A DNA stretch of 64,000 nucleotides from Orobanche coerulescens (GCA_033398695.1 CM065805.1:165765787-165829786), one strand, 5' to 3'; shown: positions 12,907-24,661, counted from the first letter of the stretch. The notes: generated by a model from the sequence alone, not told the origin. Program-made: numbers and translations.

Positions 12907-15900
12907 TTGTTACAGGACATTCTAGAGGAGGATACTTGGTACTTCGATAGTGGATGCTCTCGTCACATGACCGGAGATAGGAGCAAGCTATTTGATTTTG
13001 TAGAAGGTCGCGGTCCGAAAGTTCGCTTCGGTGATAAATCTAAAGGAAGAACAAGAGGGAAAGGAAACCTACTTGTCGGGAAATTCAAGGTCACCGATGT
13101 TGCATATGTTGAAGGCTTACAGTATAATCTACTTAGTATTAGCCAGTTCTGTGATAAACAGTTCTCGGTGAAATTCTACATAGATCGCTGTAGAGTCAAG
13201 AACACCCAAACCAAGGAAGTTGTGCTTACGAAGCGAGATCGTAATATGTACATTCTTGATGGAAGCCTATGAGCTCCTCAATTCCATGTTTTGTTGCCAA
13301 AGGCACTGCAGATCTTAGTCAAGCTATGGCACAAGAGGATGTCTCACGTCAACTTCAAGACGATCAACAAGCTTTCAAGACAGTGTATGGTTAGAGGTTT
13401 GCCAGATGTGTCATTCAAGAAGGACAGCGTCTGCGGACCATGCCAGAAAGGCAAGCAAATCAAGTCAACCCTGAAAAGCAAATCCTACCTTTCAACCCAA
13501 AGAGTGTTGGAAATGCTACACATGGATCTCTACGGTCCTGTAGACCCAGTAAGTTTGGGAGGTAAGAAATATTGCATGGTTGTTGTTGATGATTATTCCA
13601 GGTATGCTTGGACGATCTTTCTTAGCAAGAAGAAGGAAACAACATCAAGGCTGCCCGAGCTCCTGAGAAAGTTGCAGAATGAAAAAGCATCGAGTATCGT
13701 GTGCATTCGTTCTGACAGAGGTACTGAATTTACTAACCGCTTTATAGAGCAATACTGTTCGGAGAAGGGAATACAACACGAATACTCAGCTGCCCGTACA
13801 CCTCAACAAAATGGTGTTGCCGAGCGAAATAATAGGACGTTGAAAGATGCAACAAGGACAATGATTGCCGAAAGCAAATTGCCGCATGACGTTTAAGGGT
13901 GAAGCAACCAATACAGCATGCTACACTCAAAACCGCTGTATCGTCAACAAGCACCACAACAAAACAGCTTACGAGGTATGGAACAACAAAACTCCATTAG
14001 TTTCGTATTTTCACATTTTTGGATGCAGGTGTTATGTATTAAACAACGGGAAGGACCAACTTAGAACCTTTGATGAAAAATCAGATGAAGGAATATTCGT
14101 AGGATACTCCTCCGTCAGCAAAGCTTTCAGAATCTTTAATAAAAGGAGGCTGACGATCGAGGAATCAGTTCATGTAGTGTTCGACGAACCACACCATGAC
14201 CCTACAGGAGTAGATGATATCACTCAGGACATTCACCATCTATCTATCTTGGATCCACCTACACCGATAGAACCTGTAGTTGCTTTAGAAATCAACCCCG
14301 CAGTTGTAAGAATCGATGTGGATGAAGCCGACGTATGTCAAGCCGTACCACGAAACTTTCGATCTGATACGGAATCCTGAACTAGAACCCGACCGAAGAT
14401 GGTTGAGAGATCACCCGCAAGAGCTGATCATTGGAAACATTAATGCCGGTGTTTCTACTCGTAGGAGAATACAGAGTACACAAGGAAATGTACTTTGTGC
14501 ACAAGAAGAATCTAATGTCAAGTCTCACGGTTTCTGAATGGAAATCTCAATCCGAACTTAGGAGACTCAATATGTGCACTATCGCCGTATTCTTAGCCCA
14601 TCAGAACTCCTGTTTCGACCATAGACGCTCTTAACAACTCTCATTGGATAACATCTATGGAAGAAGAGCTTAACGGTTTCGAAAGAAACAATGTATGGTA
14701 TCTTGTACCCAGACCGACACACCAATCGGTTATAGGAACCAAATGGGTATTTCGAAACAAAAAGGATGGAAATGGACTTATCATAAGGAACAAATCCATA
14801 CTAGTAGCACAAGGCTATTATCAGGAAGAATGACTCGACTATGATGAAACCTTCGCGCCTGTAGCGAGACTAGAAGCCATCAGGATATTTTTAGCCTTTG
14901 CCGCCCATAAGAATTTTATCGTATACCTAATGGACGTCAAGAGTGCTTTCCTGAATGGAGAGCTTACGTAAGAAGTTTATGTTGAACAACCACCGTGGTT
15001 TGCCAACACAGACGGTATCGATCTAGTTTACAGGCTAAGGAAAGCGTACGGACTTAAACAAGCCCCTAGAGCACAGTACGAAACCACATCACGATATCTA
15101 ACCAACAACGGATTTGAGAAAGGTGCTGTCGACAAAACCTTGTTCAAGATACAGGAAGGTGATGACCTTCTAATGGTACAAATTTATGTCGATGATATTA
15201 TTTTTGGTTCAACTAACCTTGCTCTATGTCAAAGGTTCTCACATCTCATGCAAAGCAAATTTGAAATGAGTATGATGGGGGAACTTAGTTATTTCCTAGG
15301 TTTGCAGATAAAGCAGTTGCCTACCGGTATATTCATCAACCAGGAGAAATACAGCAAGGAGCTTCTCAACAAATTTGGAATGAACACTTCCAAATCCTCG
15401 CCAACCCCCATGAGCACTTCCGTGCAAATTAGTGCTGATGAAGCCGGAAAGCCGTTTGACCAATCACTCTACAGGAAGCTCATTGGTTCGCTCCTGTACC
15501 TAACGGCTAGCAGGCCCGATATCCAGTTTGCTGTTGGAGTGTGTGCGAGATACCAAGTTGCACCTAAGGAATCACACTTCAATACAGCTAAACGAATCCT
15601 GAAATACGTTAAAGGAACAATCGATGCAGGCCTGTGGTATCCTAAGGAAGGCGGATTCGATTTAGTTGGATACAGCGACTCGGATCTCGGAGGCTGCAAG
15701 CTAGATAGGAAGAGTACAAGTGGAACTTGTCACTTTATCGAACCTAGACTCGTTTCTTGGTTCAGTAAGAAGCAATTGGCTAATTCTCTTTCCACGGCTG
15801 AATCAGAGTACTATGCTGCTGGTAGCTGCTGTATGCAGATCCTTTGGATGCAGCAACAACTGTCAGATTATGGAATCGATGCTAGAGAGACTCCAATCAT

Positions 15901-16135
15901 GTGTGATAGCACGAGTGCAATTGCAATCACGCACAATCCTGTTTTGCACTTGCGCACAAAACATATCAACATGAAGCATCATTTCATCAGGAATCATGTC
16001 GAGAACAAGGATGTTCGCCTGGAAAAAGTTCATACAGACATCCAGATGGCCGACATTTTCACCAAGCCTCTCGACACAGCAAGATTCAACATGCTAAGAA
16101 CAGAATTGGGAATACTACAGCCAGACTCCCTGTAA
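12907..16135 (+). pseudogene. Element A pol: protease, integrase, reverse transcriptase, RNase H
   Basis: Domains lie in copia order. Protease: the aspartic motif WYFDSGCSRHMTG near 12937-12975. A TGA at 13270 interrupts the frame before the integrase zinc domain (H..H..C..C, 13327-13460) and integrase core (HMDLYGP; IRSDRGTEF; TPQQNGVAERN). A frameshift near 13890 leads to 14380. The reverse transcriptase N-terminal part, 14640-15139, has a TGA near 14831 and a TAA near 14968. The catalytic YVDDIIFGS box is at about 15185, and RNase H runs to the stop at 16133-16135, ending with the ADIFTKPL-type motif of copia elements. At least four lesions make it a pseudogene. Confidence 0.9.
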
Positions 16136-16162
16136 GTAAATTTACTGCTTTTACTCAACAAT

Positions 16163-16380
16163 TGAGGGGGAATGTTGTAAGACCCGTGAATACATTATCC
16201 AACATTAATTATCTGTACACTCAGAATCATCAATACAGATCAGCGAACGAAGGCATATGAATCCTACGGTGATGTGTGCAATAATTAAGGGGGAATCTTT
16301 GTAGGACCCATGAATACGAGATTAATCCAAATATTCTTTGTATGGAATTTAAAACCTATTAGTACCTTTTTAAGGGGGAA
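16163..16380 (+). repeat. Three polypurine-like AGGGGGAA tracts after pol
   Basis: GAGGGGGAATGTTGTAAGACC, AAGGGGGAATCTTTGTAGGACC-type and AAGGGGGAACGCTGTAT words occur at about 16165, 16288 and 16372. Two are followed by a similar GTA-GGACCC(A/G)TGAATAC string. Element B keeps two of them, near 46456 and 46529. They resemble extra polypurine tracts and lie 4 kb upstream of the functional one. Confidence 0.7.
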
Positions 16381-16760
16381 CGCTGTATCGACGCGGAGAA
16401 CGGACATACTATAGGATTTCAATTCGGTATATAATATAATATTATTTCCTTTTTAAAATAATTTTTGTCCACGTGCCCTGTTTTTATGTCAAACGTCATA
16501 TTCATTAAATGCCTTACACGACATCCGACAATGAATCTCAAAAGCCGCGATGTTTTTAAATTGTTTATTATTTTTAAACCGCCGTTTTAGGCATTTAGGG
16601 TAATCAACCTATGTCAAGTGGGACCCGTTGTATTTTAAAACCTTTTAATGGATTAGCGTACGAGTTACACTAAATCCATCCCGACTCGATTTCAAAACCG
16701 GTTCCCATCCCTTAAAATCTGACCATTCGTACTCTGCAAAACCCTATTTCGCCGCCCAAG

Positions 16761-16904
16761 TATAAAAGGACTGTATCTGCCATTAGAGACTCTTTACGCT
16801 TTCTGCAATTACAAGAGATCTCAAGCAAATAGCCTACATATTTTCTGCATATTCACTGCGAATTTCTACTGTTTTCTTCCACCTTCGTTTTTAAGAAAAC
16901 ATCC
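16761..16904 (+). promoter_or_regulatory. Putative internal TATA box and leader before the third ORF of A
   Basis: TATAAAAGG at 16761 lies about 140 bp before the ATG at 16905. The intervening leader is free of ATG codons by eye, pyrimidine-rich towards its end, and the start context is AACATCCATGGC, favourable for plants. This is inferred from sequence only. Confidence 0.4.
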
Positions 16905-19894
16905 ATGGCTAGTCAATCTTCATCCCCCGTTCTGAAGAAAACCTCAAACATCATTGATGGCCGGATCTTCTCGAAACCTGTCATCATCGAGCGTATCATC
17001 TCGGAAATCAACGACACCGAACCGATGGAGTATATCATTACTCGTCTTGAACAACAAGGTCTTTATCGCTTCGGAAGCAAAATCGCCGACAAATACGACG
17101 CCCATCTGGTTGAGGAATTCTACCTCAACGCCGCCGTTCGTTTTCTGTCACTAGCTCAGGGAGGACATGTTGCTGACATCACGGCAACAGTTCAAGGAGT
17201 GCAAGTCTGCATCAATCGTGATTTACTTCAAAGAATCTACAGGCTGCCTGCCGACGGCCTGACGATGGACCAGCTTGAGACGTTTGGGTCTCAAGAGCTG
17301 ATTACCAAGTTTTATGGACTATTTACCGGGTCCAAAGTGGTTGATATGGTGACAACCACGTGTCACAAGAAAAATTTTCTTCTTCATTTCGTTTATCTCC
17401 ATGACTTCTGTTCCAGGATCATTGAAAATCGAACCGGTGCGTTCGAGATGTGCACGAATCTAAGGTTCAGAATGATGGTAGCTATTTTGACCTGTGAAAA
17501 GTTCAACTGGTGCCAAATCATTTTGAAACGACTTCAAGAAGAGGTGTGCAAACCGGCCACCCAAAAGAAATCATTTGGTATAATGCTGAACTATATTCTG
17601 ACGAAGTGCGGAGTCAAGCAATCCGCCGACGCCAAGAAAAACAGCTCACGGATATACTTAGGAGGTGTCAAACCCTCTGCTTATAACCAGAGCACAATGC
17701 ATGCCAATCACCCGAGAACCAGGCACATGCCTATTTCTGACAACCCTAGAGATGAAACCGTGAAGGTCCCAGAAATGGAATCATCAAAGAAGAAGCGCAA
17801 GCGTTCTCACAGCAAGAAGCACTCTGCTGGTGAGAAGTCCAAGAAGAGACTTCGGAGGCTCTCAAAAATCAAAGCCAAGCACTCCGAGGATGTCTCGCCC
17901 GTGGCGCAACCCACGTATGAAGAACCCGGGGCCCAACCCCGTGGAAGAGGTGTCTCCTCGCATCGACGGTAGATCCCGAGCCTTTGGCGGCTCGACGGAT
18001 GTAGAGACATCTGCTAACGCTCAAGACGTTAGCACGTCACGCCCATTCGAGCCAAAAGCTACCTCTCCTCTGCGGGATCCCACCCGTGCAGATCCAATTT
18101 CCTTGGGCACCATCCCCTGCAAGGAGTCCATCTTCCGTCTGAGGATCCCATACTGCTGGAATCCCTCAACAGCGTCTCCGGACGTGATTGAAGTCCCTCC
18201 CGACTCAATCATAAATCAAACACTTCTTTCGGTTCAAATTGAACAAGCGTACGAAAGATTTACGCAATGAAAAGGCTATAGGCTAGCTCCGTCGACACCT
18301 TTACAATAACTGGAGCAAATGGAGCCACGAAGAGAGGTTCGTCTCCGAAGTAACTGACTCAACTAAAATTGAGGCACTGCTTCGATGGGACAACGCTTCT
18401 TGCAAAGATCTCATTGAAAGCCACCTGCTGCACAAATCTGACGCCAGAAGAAAAGGAAAGAAGAAGTCAGAGGACTCTCCCATCAATCCAAAAGATGACG
18501 ACGACCATGACTCGGGGCAGCGGCGACGATGCTCTTCAAGGTGTGCGAGAATGAGCCGTGAAGAGGTCAAGCCCGAGCCGCCTCTCCACCCGGAAAAGAC
18601 GAAGGGCCATCTACCCAAGCTAATCCACCTTCGCCACAGTAGGAGAATATTCCCGACCAGAGGAATCGGTCCCTCCAGTCGAGGAAGATCAAGAAATTTT
18701 GGAACAGGCACCCGAGCACATTGCGGCCAAGAAGCCATTCCTGCAAGCCAACGGGAGGATTCGGTCCCTCCGCACCCATATCTGCCGAAGAACCTTCGCC
18801 ACGGGACGCTTCCGAACCAGCGTCGCCATACCACAAGAAGCTACTCCCGCCCGCAACCTTGGAATCCGAGGACGATGCGAACCTGAGGATGTCCAACTTA
18901 CTTCACGTCCATCCGTGAATGTAAGGAGGTTAAACGGTGCTGAAGACTTCGCCCAGCCTGACTCTCCTATCTCTGCTGCACGTAAAGAGTGCCTGCAAGC
19001 TCTTGGCCTTCAGACTGTATTTATCCAAGATGCAGTAAACGCTTTATCTTCCGTTGAAAAGGCACTGAATTGGATGCACACCTCTGCCGTAGAAGAAATG
19101 ACCACTCTTCAACACGAAGTATCTCGAGTTGTCGACGCGTTCATCCTTTTGCCAGAAGTGTTCAAGCAAGCCTTGAAGATCATGCAAGATAAACAAGAGC
19201 AACTGCTGAAGGAGGAAGCTACAAAGACAAGGATTGCTGAAGCCAAGACCGCCTGTGCAATGATTGAGAACAGCTCTCAGCTGCGTGCGCACGACAAAAG
19301 CATTCAAGAGATGTCGCAGACTCTTTCCTCCCTTGTTGAAAGAATAAACAGCATCGAGACCAAACAGGATGCCGCTCTTGAAATCCTGCAAAGTCTTATG
19401 CCAAAAAGGGGGAAGAGGCTCGAGAAGCTGCAAGGAGAATAAGACTGCAATAGGAAAGGGAATTTGAGGCTGCTCAAAGCAGTATCGCTGCCGAATTGAA
19501 CAAGCTAGCACCTCAACCCCAAAGCTTTAGAATTTCAGGCTCCAGACCAGAATTCCATGACCCAAATGTCCCTTGGCAAAATCTTGTTCAAAGACCTTCG
19601 GAAATACGTCTGCCGACCAACCGCAACCCAACTGCCGACGAAGTGAAGCACTGGAGGAAGAATGAACTGATGAGATATTTTGTCAGACTCATCAGGGAAT
19701 CCGCCATCTTCAAAAATTATAAAACATTGGCGGAAGCGGCAGATAAGTTTTCAAAGATGCTCGAAGAAGGTAAACTCCCTCTCCAAATCGAAATGAAATC
19801 AAAACATAGAAGAGGAGATCGGGTCACCCATCCAGAGGATTGGATACTTGCCTTTGATCGGTCATATGAAGGAAGAGCGATTTACCAGGAATGA
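16905..19894 (+). pseudogene. Element A third ORF region downstream of pol
   Basis: The first frame (16905-17972) encodes 355 aa. Its N-terminal 240 residues look globular (EEFYLNAAVRF, GVQVCINRDLLQRIYRLP) and recall the 'putative plant transposon protein' domain found next to plant retroelements, a comparison from memory. A basic lysine-rich stretch follows at about residues 290-325 (KKKRKRSHSKKHS), possibly a nuclear signal. The sequence continues in other frames: 17940-18270 and 18551-18700 (low complexity), 18699-19442 (helical, coiled-coil-like, residues 80-247) and 19496-19894 (conserved-looking C-terminus). I infer one original protein of about 950-1000 aa with several frameshifts. No signal peptide or membrane segment is visible, so calling it envelope-like is not supported. 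Confidence 0.6.
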
Positions 19895-20468
19895 GGCAAT
19901 GATTCACTTCAAAACTGGTGGCGCGGCACCGAGTACGAGCAAAGAAAGAGACCATGGAGGAATGCGGATCAAAGATAAAGAGCTGAAATTTATGTATATT
20001 ATTTTTGTTTTTGTAATTTCTATTCAAAACAGCAAACTTTGTACTCAATCATTTTGAATATCAATAAAATAGTTTGTTTGTCTTGAAAGATTACAACTCG
20101 TAATCTACTGTGTTAATGTATGATCACTTAAAATTGTTTGATAGGAATCTCAAGTTAGATAAACTTGATTGAAAAATTAAAGCTGTACGAACTAGTCTAC
20201 GAACAGTTCATAGTTTCAATTGAAAACTTAGAATACATTGTAAGATTGTGCCTGCGCGCCAATCATAGGCTTAAGTTGTAATAAATCTCAAACTGTATCG
20301 AACGTGCCTGCGAGCAGTTCATTATTGTAGACTAAGTCACTAAGTCAGACCTATTGACAAAAGACCAAGAAATCTGCCAGAAGTCATCGAAGAAGAATGC
20401 TTCATGAGGAAGGTTTTGGCATCATCAAGAAGACTCGAAGAGTTGAAGTAAAGTCTTGGCAAATTGTC
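19895..20468 (+). other. Element A 3' untranslated region
   Basis: No coding signal is seen. A motif pair GTGCCTGCGCGCCAATCATA (20250) and TGCCTGCGAGCAGTTCA (20304) is shared with element B (46673 and 46731), so this part is conserved between the two elements. Confidence 0.6.
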
Positions 20469-20482
20469 AAAAAGGGGGAAAT
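20469..20482 (+). other. Polypurine tract of element A
   Basis: AAAAAGGGGGAAAT lies immediately before the 3' LTR; element B has the same string at 46994-47007. Confidence 0.85.
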
Positions 20483-21648
20483 TGTTGGGAAAAACAAACA
20501 CCCTGTATCGAATCAGCCGGGATACCCGACCCCTGTATCGATTGTGATTTGTTATTGAGAAGGTTTTGACATATATGCCAAATACAGTAAAGGAAACTGT
20601 ATCGAGGCTTAAGGATTTATCATGTATCGAAGACCTGTCTCGAATCAGCATAAATGAAGCTCGTCAGTACAGCAAGAAAACTTGTAAAAAGACCAAGTAT
20701 GGAAACTGTCTCGACATCCTAAAAACAATCATCTTCCGTACAGTTCGCAAAAGGACAAGAAAGAACACAAGTCAAGTTCCGTTGAACAAAGAAGTATTTA
20801 AATACTCAAGGATAAAGTATTTAAATACATCGATCTTGAATCTTCAGAATCCCGCGAAATCCGGATCATGTCATATTCCCGTTGAAGGACATCTTATTCA
20901 AACGGATATATCTCAACGGATACTTTCTTCAGAGACTATATATATCCTTGAAGACATTGAAGATCCGTTACAACAATTCAACGAGCCCCAAGTAACATAA
21001 CTCTCAAAGCTATCAAAGTTATCATCTGAGCAAACATATCTCCAGAGCATATCGCAAGTTAGAACGAAAGAGATATACAGTGCTCAAACATCAAGAACAG
21101 CCATCATCAGATCTTGATATTCAAAGCTGCTGTTCTTATCTGGTTACCTACCCTTTTACCTCTGTGTAAAAACCGAGCTCTGTGTGAACTCAACAAGTTA
21201 TTCTGACCTGTGTGGGACGAATAAGGACGAAGCTTTGGAACTGTGTGTGAAGAAGCTAGTCAAGAAGGAAGCTTTAACCAATCTGTGTGAACGGTTGAAA
21301 GTGATATTCTTTGTATCAATCTGTGTGAACGATACAAGGATAGGTTTGTTTATAATTACGTAGTTGTGTACGCAGTAATTATATAATAAACTTTTTACTC
21401 CTGTGTGGAGGACCAGTGGACGTAGAGGGGTTTACCTCGAACCACTTAAATTACTGTGTCATTTACCTTCAGCTTTTACTGTTTGAAATTACTGTGATAT
21501 ATTAAGTATACACCAAATACTTCGTTGCTGTATCCACGGCAACTAACTGTATCCAAGACTTCCGCTACGCACTCAGATTTAGATTCCGTACAGTTTGTTG
21601 TTTAAACTACTTGTCCAAACTGTATCCAGTATACTTAAGTGACCAACA
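20483..21648 (+). repeat. 3' LTR of element A
   Basis: It begins TGTTGGG, ends GACCAACA and is followed by the target duplication GTGAC at 21649-21653. It matches 9382-10544 with scattered substitutions and a few small indels. Confidence 0.93.
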
Positions 21649-21653
21649 GTGAC

Positions 21654-23212
21654 AATTCCGTCACAAATCGATTTTAACCACGACATATCCGTCGCAATCG
21701 ATGTTTGTCCCATTTGTATGTCACAAATCCGTGACTAATCATGAATGAGTCATAACTTTACCGTTACCGATAATGTTCGTTTTATTTAATTGTTGGTTTA
21801 AAATCGACAAAACGGCGACATCAAATCGCACCCAAAACGTGGTGTATGCAACAACCACAACTATCGACTTTCAATAATTATCCGTGACTCCCCCAGGACC
21901 GTCACACAGTTTACTTCGACATCCGAGAGTGATACCACCTCTCATTGTCTCATCCACCGCAAAGTAGCGTGGGAGATAAAGAACCCAAATACCCAATTCT
22001 CCCAAAAAAAAATTCCCAAAAGAGAGGAATTGAAAAACGAGAACTTTAATAAAGTCTTACGGGTACTTGGTTTCATATATGCTTTGATCCTTGAACGGGA
22101 GATTCTCTCCATATGAGCAACATATTTCTGTGGGTACTCCGTTCTATATTTACTTTGATCCTTGAACGGGATAAATATGACTTTTCTCCATAGCGTGCAC
22201 ATCATCATGAACGACGTATTTTCCTATATACACATAAAACATAAACATGTAAGATTCATAAGTGTACAAATTAATGAACAAATGAATCATTGAGTAGGAA
22301 AAAAAATGGAGAGTTGAGAAACGCCCGGATAGGGCTACTGGGCTCAATAATTCGGCCGAAAAAGGACTCGAGCGCGGCGATGCAGCAGCTCGGTATTGGA
22401 TGAGGTCGGATCTCCAAATTTCTTCGTAAAAATCTGCTTCTGTTCGGCAGTAGATTCAGTAACCAATATTATACAGAATCCGATCTCCACCGTTGAATAT
22501 TCAGATATTTGTGTTGGGAAGTTGCTTCCAAAATTTCACACCGATCTGACGGTTAACGAAACGGGAAACGTGATTTTCGTACGACTGCGCTGTGCAGAAA
22601 ATTCACGCGCGGAAATTCTCGTCTCTCCGCTTTTTTTTTTTGATTTTGATAGGTTTTGTCTCGATTGCAAGTTTTCAAACATTAAATATCACGTGCATAA
22701 AACCGTTTCGACGATCCGGCGATGCTTCGATCAGATCGGGTCGCAGCCTTAGGCAACAGTTGGCTTGGATGAAAGCGGATCGTCGAAGCGGTCGGGTCGG
22801 CAACTGGTCGTCACAACCGGATCGGGTGGAGATGGTCGGCGGCGGTCGGCGGCGGCGGTCCAGCGGCGGAGGCGGCGGCGGCGCAGCGACAGCGTCCGGC
22901 GGCAATCTTGGCTTGGCAATCGGGCAGTCTTGGCGCTTTAGGCGAATCTGGCGGCGGCTCGGCGCGTGAGGCGGCCCGGCGGAGGCGGCGGTCCGACGGC
23001 TCTGGCGATTCTGGCGCGCGGCCCGGCGGCTCTGGCGGCGTGGGCGGCCGATGTTGCGATCCGGTGGTGGAGGCGGCGGCACCGGCGGCTGGCGGCTGTG
23101 TAGCGATCCAGGTGGCGGCGGTGGCAGGCGGCGGTGCTCGGCGGGCGTCTGGCAGCGGTCGGCTTGGCTGATTTTTTTTTTTTTTTTTCGTTCGAGCTAC
23201 GTGCTGATAACG
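21654..23212 (-). other. Element E, 5' internal part with GC-rich leader
   Basis: This is the other half of the E interior, read on the minus strand from the primer-site-like CGTTATCAGCACG (about 23199-23212), through an A17 run, into a GC-rich block (22780-23170) made mostly of GGC/GCC triplets, then ordinary sequence. On the minus strand it could encode only proline/alanine/arginine-rich low-complexity peptides. A short direct repeat TTTGATCCTTGAACGGGA occurs near 22084 and 22151. No retroviral domain is recognisable. Confidence 0.5.
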
Positions 23213-23438
23213 TGTTTGAGGAGAAAGTAAAAGACAGCAAATCAATTGTTTCATAACACTGATAGAGGGGCCTTTATATAGGCATTACAATGAGAGTCCT
23301 TCCATACATAGGATTCCTAGATAAGGTAAGACATCTAATAGGATCCTACTACCTCTAGAAGGATTTAGAACCTTCCATCTATGTATCTACAATCAGTATT
23401 AGGTAAGACACATCACGGGAATAATAATTCCTGGAACA
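23213..23438 (-). repeat. 5' LTR of element E
   Basis: It is the partner of 4123-4348, followed by target duplication GAATG (23439-23443). The minus-strand TATA-like box is at about 23272-23282. Confidence 0.9.
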
Positions 23439-23669
23439 GAATGAGATTTATTTTGAGAAATAAGAATAAATTTCAGCAATTGATTGTATGTGATGGATGG
23501 TCCGAACGTGTGAATATTTGGACTGTTTCTTAAATAATGATTGATTTCTCATTTGAAAAATTGGTGACTAATATATGGAAAGAATATTTTCCTCATTTTG
23601 GATCATTAAATTAATTAAATTAATAGTATACATATATATTGATAATATATCAACACGTCTTTCTTTCAA

Positions 23670-24661
23670 GCGAAAATGTTCAATCCCCCCCCCCCCCCCC
23701 CCCAACGTTTACTTGAAAAAGAGGTCATCCCCCTAACATACGTTTCAGGGCAATTAAGTCCTTAACATTTCTAATCTTGGGTAAATTGCTCCCCCGACTA
23801 ACGGCAGCTAACAAAATGACGTTAAGGGGGTTTTTGTTCCTAGCTAAAAATATTAGAGGGTATTTGCTCTTTATATAAAAAAATATGAAAATATATGTAT
23901 TTAAATAATTTGCACCCCTCTAAAAAAAATTGCACTGCGATTCACTTGAAAATTTAAAAATGAGCTTCTACTATAATAACTATTCATGTATGAAAGGTGG
24001 ATAATCAGCTGCAAATAAATTCCATATAACAAAAAGAGAAGTTCATGCTTCCTAATAAAACATGTTCCAAATTTCATAGACAAAAAATTGGAAGTTCATT
24101 CTCCCAACAAAATCTAAGTTCATAGTTCCAACTCTACTGCAAGAAATGAATCCAAAGTAAAGTTTGGACTAAATTATGAACTTAGATTTTGTCGGGAGAA
24201 TGAACTTCCTGCAGTAGAGTTGGAATTATGAACTTAGATTTTGTTTGGAGAACGAACTTCCAATTTTTTGTCTATGAAATTGGAACATGTTTTATTAGGA
24301 AGCATGAACTTCTCTTTTTGTTACAAGGAATTTATTTGCAGCAGATTATCCACTTTTCATTCATGAAATATTTATTATAGTAGAAGCTCATTTTTAAATT
24401 TTCAAGTGAATCGCAGTGCATTTTTTTTTATATAATGAGCCAATTATTAAATACTATATTTTTCTATTTTTTATATAAAGAACAAATATCTCCTAATATT
24501 TTTAGTTAGGTACAAAACTCTTCTTAATGTCATTTTGTTAGCCGCCGTTAGTGAGGGGGAGCAATTTGCCCAAGATTAAAAATGTTAAGGACTTAATAGA
24601 CCCGAAAAGGGGTATGATCGTTTTTTCATGCAAACGTGAAGGGGAAATTGAACCTTTTTCC
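23670..24661. mobile_element. Foldback / Mutator-type MITE with 9-bp target duplication (992 bp)
   Basis: Almost the whole element is an inverted repeat: each arm is about 450-480 bp and the loop lies near 24130-24200. For example TGCACTGCGATTCACTTGAA at 23933 returns in reverse complement near 24401-24420. The outer ends are GCGAAAATGTTCAAT and, reverse-complemented, GGAAAAAGGTTCAAT. The flanks TTCTTTCAA (23661-23669 and 24662-24670) are an exact 9-bp direct repeat, typical of Mutator-like elements. A C-run of about 20 lies in the left arm. No coding capacity. Confidence 0.88.

Larger units (their letters stand above)
9382..21648 (+). mobile_element. Ty1/copia retrotransposon A, Sirevirus-like, full length
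   Basis: The element is 12.27 kb with LTRs of 1163 and 1166 bp, a primer site at 10547, a polypurine tract at 20469-20482 and a perfect target duplication GTGAC (9377-9381; 21649-21653). Protein order is Gag with a long coiled coil, protease, integrase, reverse transcriptase, RNase H, so it is copia. After pol there is a further 3-kb ORF region. Large size, coiled-coil Gag, extra 3' ORF and repeated polypurine-like tracts fit the Sirevirus lineage. Several stops and frameshifts break gag, pol and the third ORF, so this copy is not autonomous. It sits inside element E. Confidence 0.93.
4123..23438 (-). mobile_element. LTR retroelement E, non-coding, interrupted by element A
   Basis: Two 226-bp LTRs (4123-4348 and 23213-23438) differ at only four positions by eye and are flanked by the same 5-bp target duplication GAATG (4118-4122; 23439-23443). 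Orientation is minus: a primer-site-like CGTTATCAGCACG follows the right LTR on that strand, and a polypurine tract (CTCCCCCTG on +) adjoins the left LTR. Without the nested 12.3-kb element A, the internal part is about 6.6 kb. I find no gag, protease, integrase or reverse transcriptase motif on either strand, so it looks like a LARD-type non-autonomous element. Decay of coding sequence is less likely, given the similar LTRs. Confidence 0.85.

Noticed and set aside
18301..18896. 177-aa and 109-aa minus-strand frames
   Set aside because: They are antisense to the third-ORF region of element A, with tryptophan/arginine-rich composition typical of antisense frames.
16905..19894. Envelope gene of a plant retrovirus
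   Set aside because: No signal peptide, membrane segment or glycosylation-rich ectodomain is visible; the content is globular, basic and coiled-coil.
22396..23254. Overlapping open frames of 87-147 aa on both strands in the GC-rich block
   Set aside because: GGC/GCC triplet repeats open all frames; the peptides are low complexity and lie inside the leader of element E.
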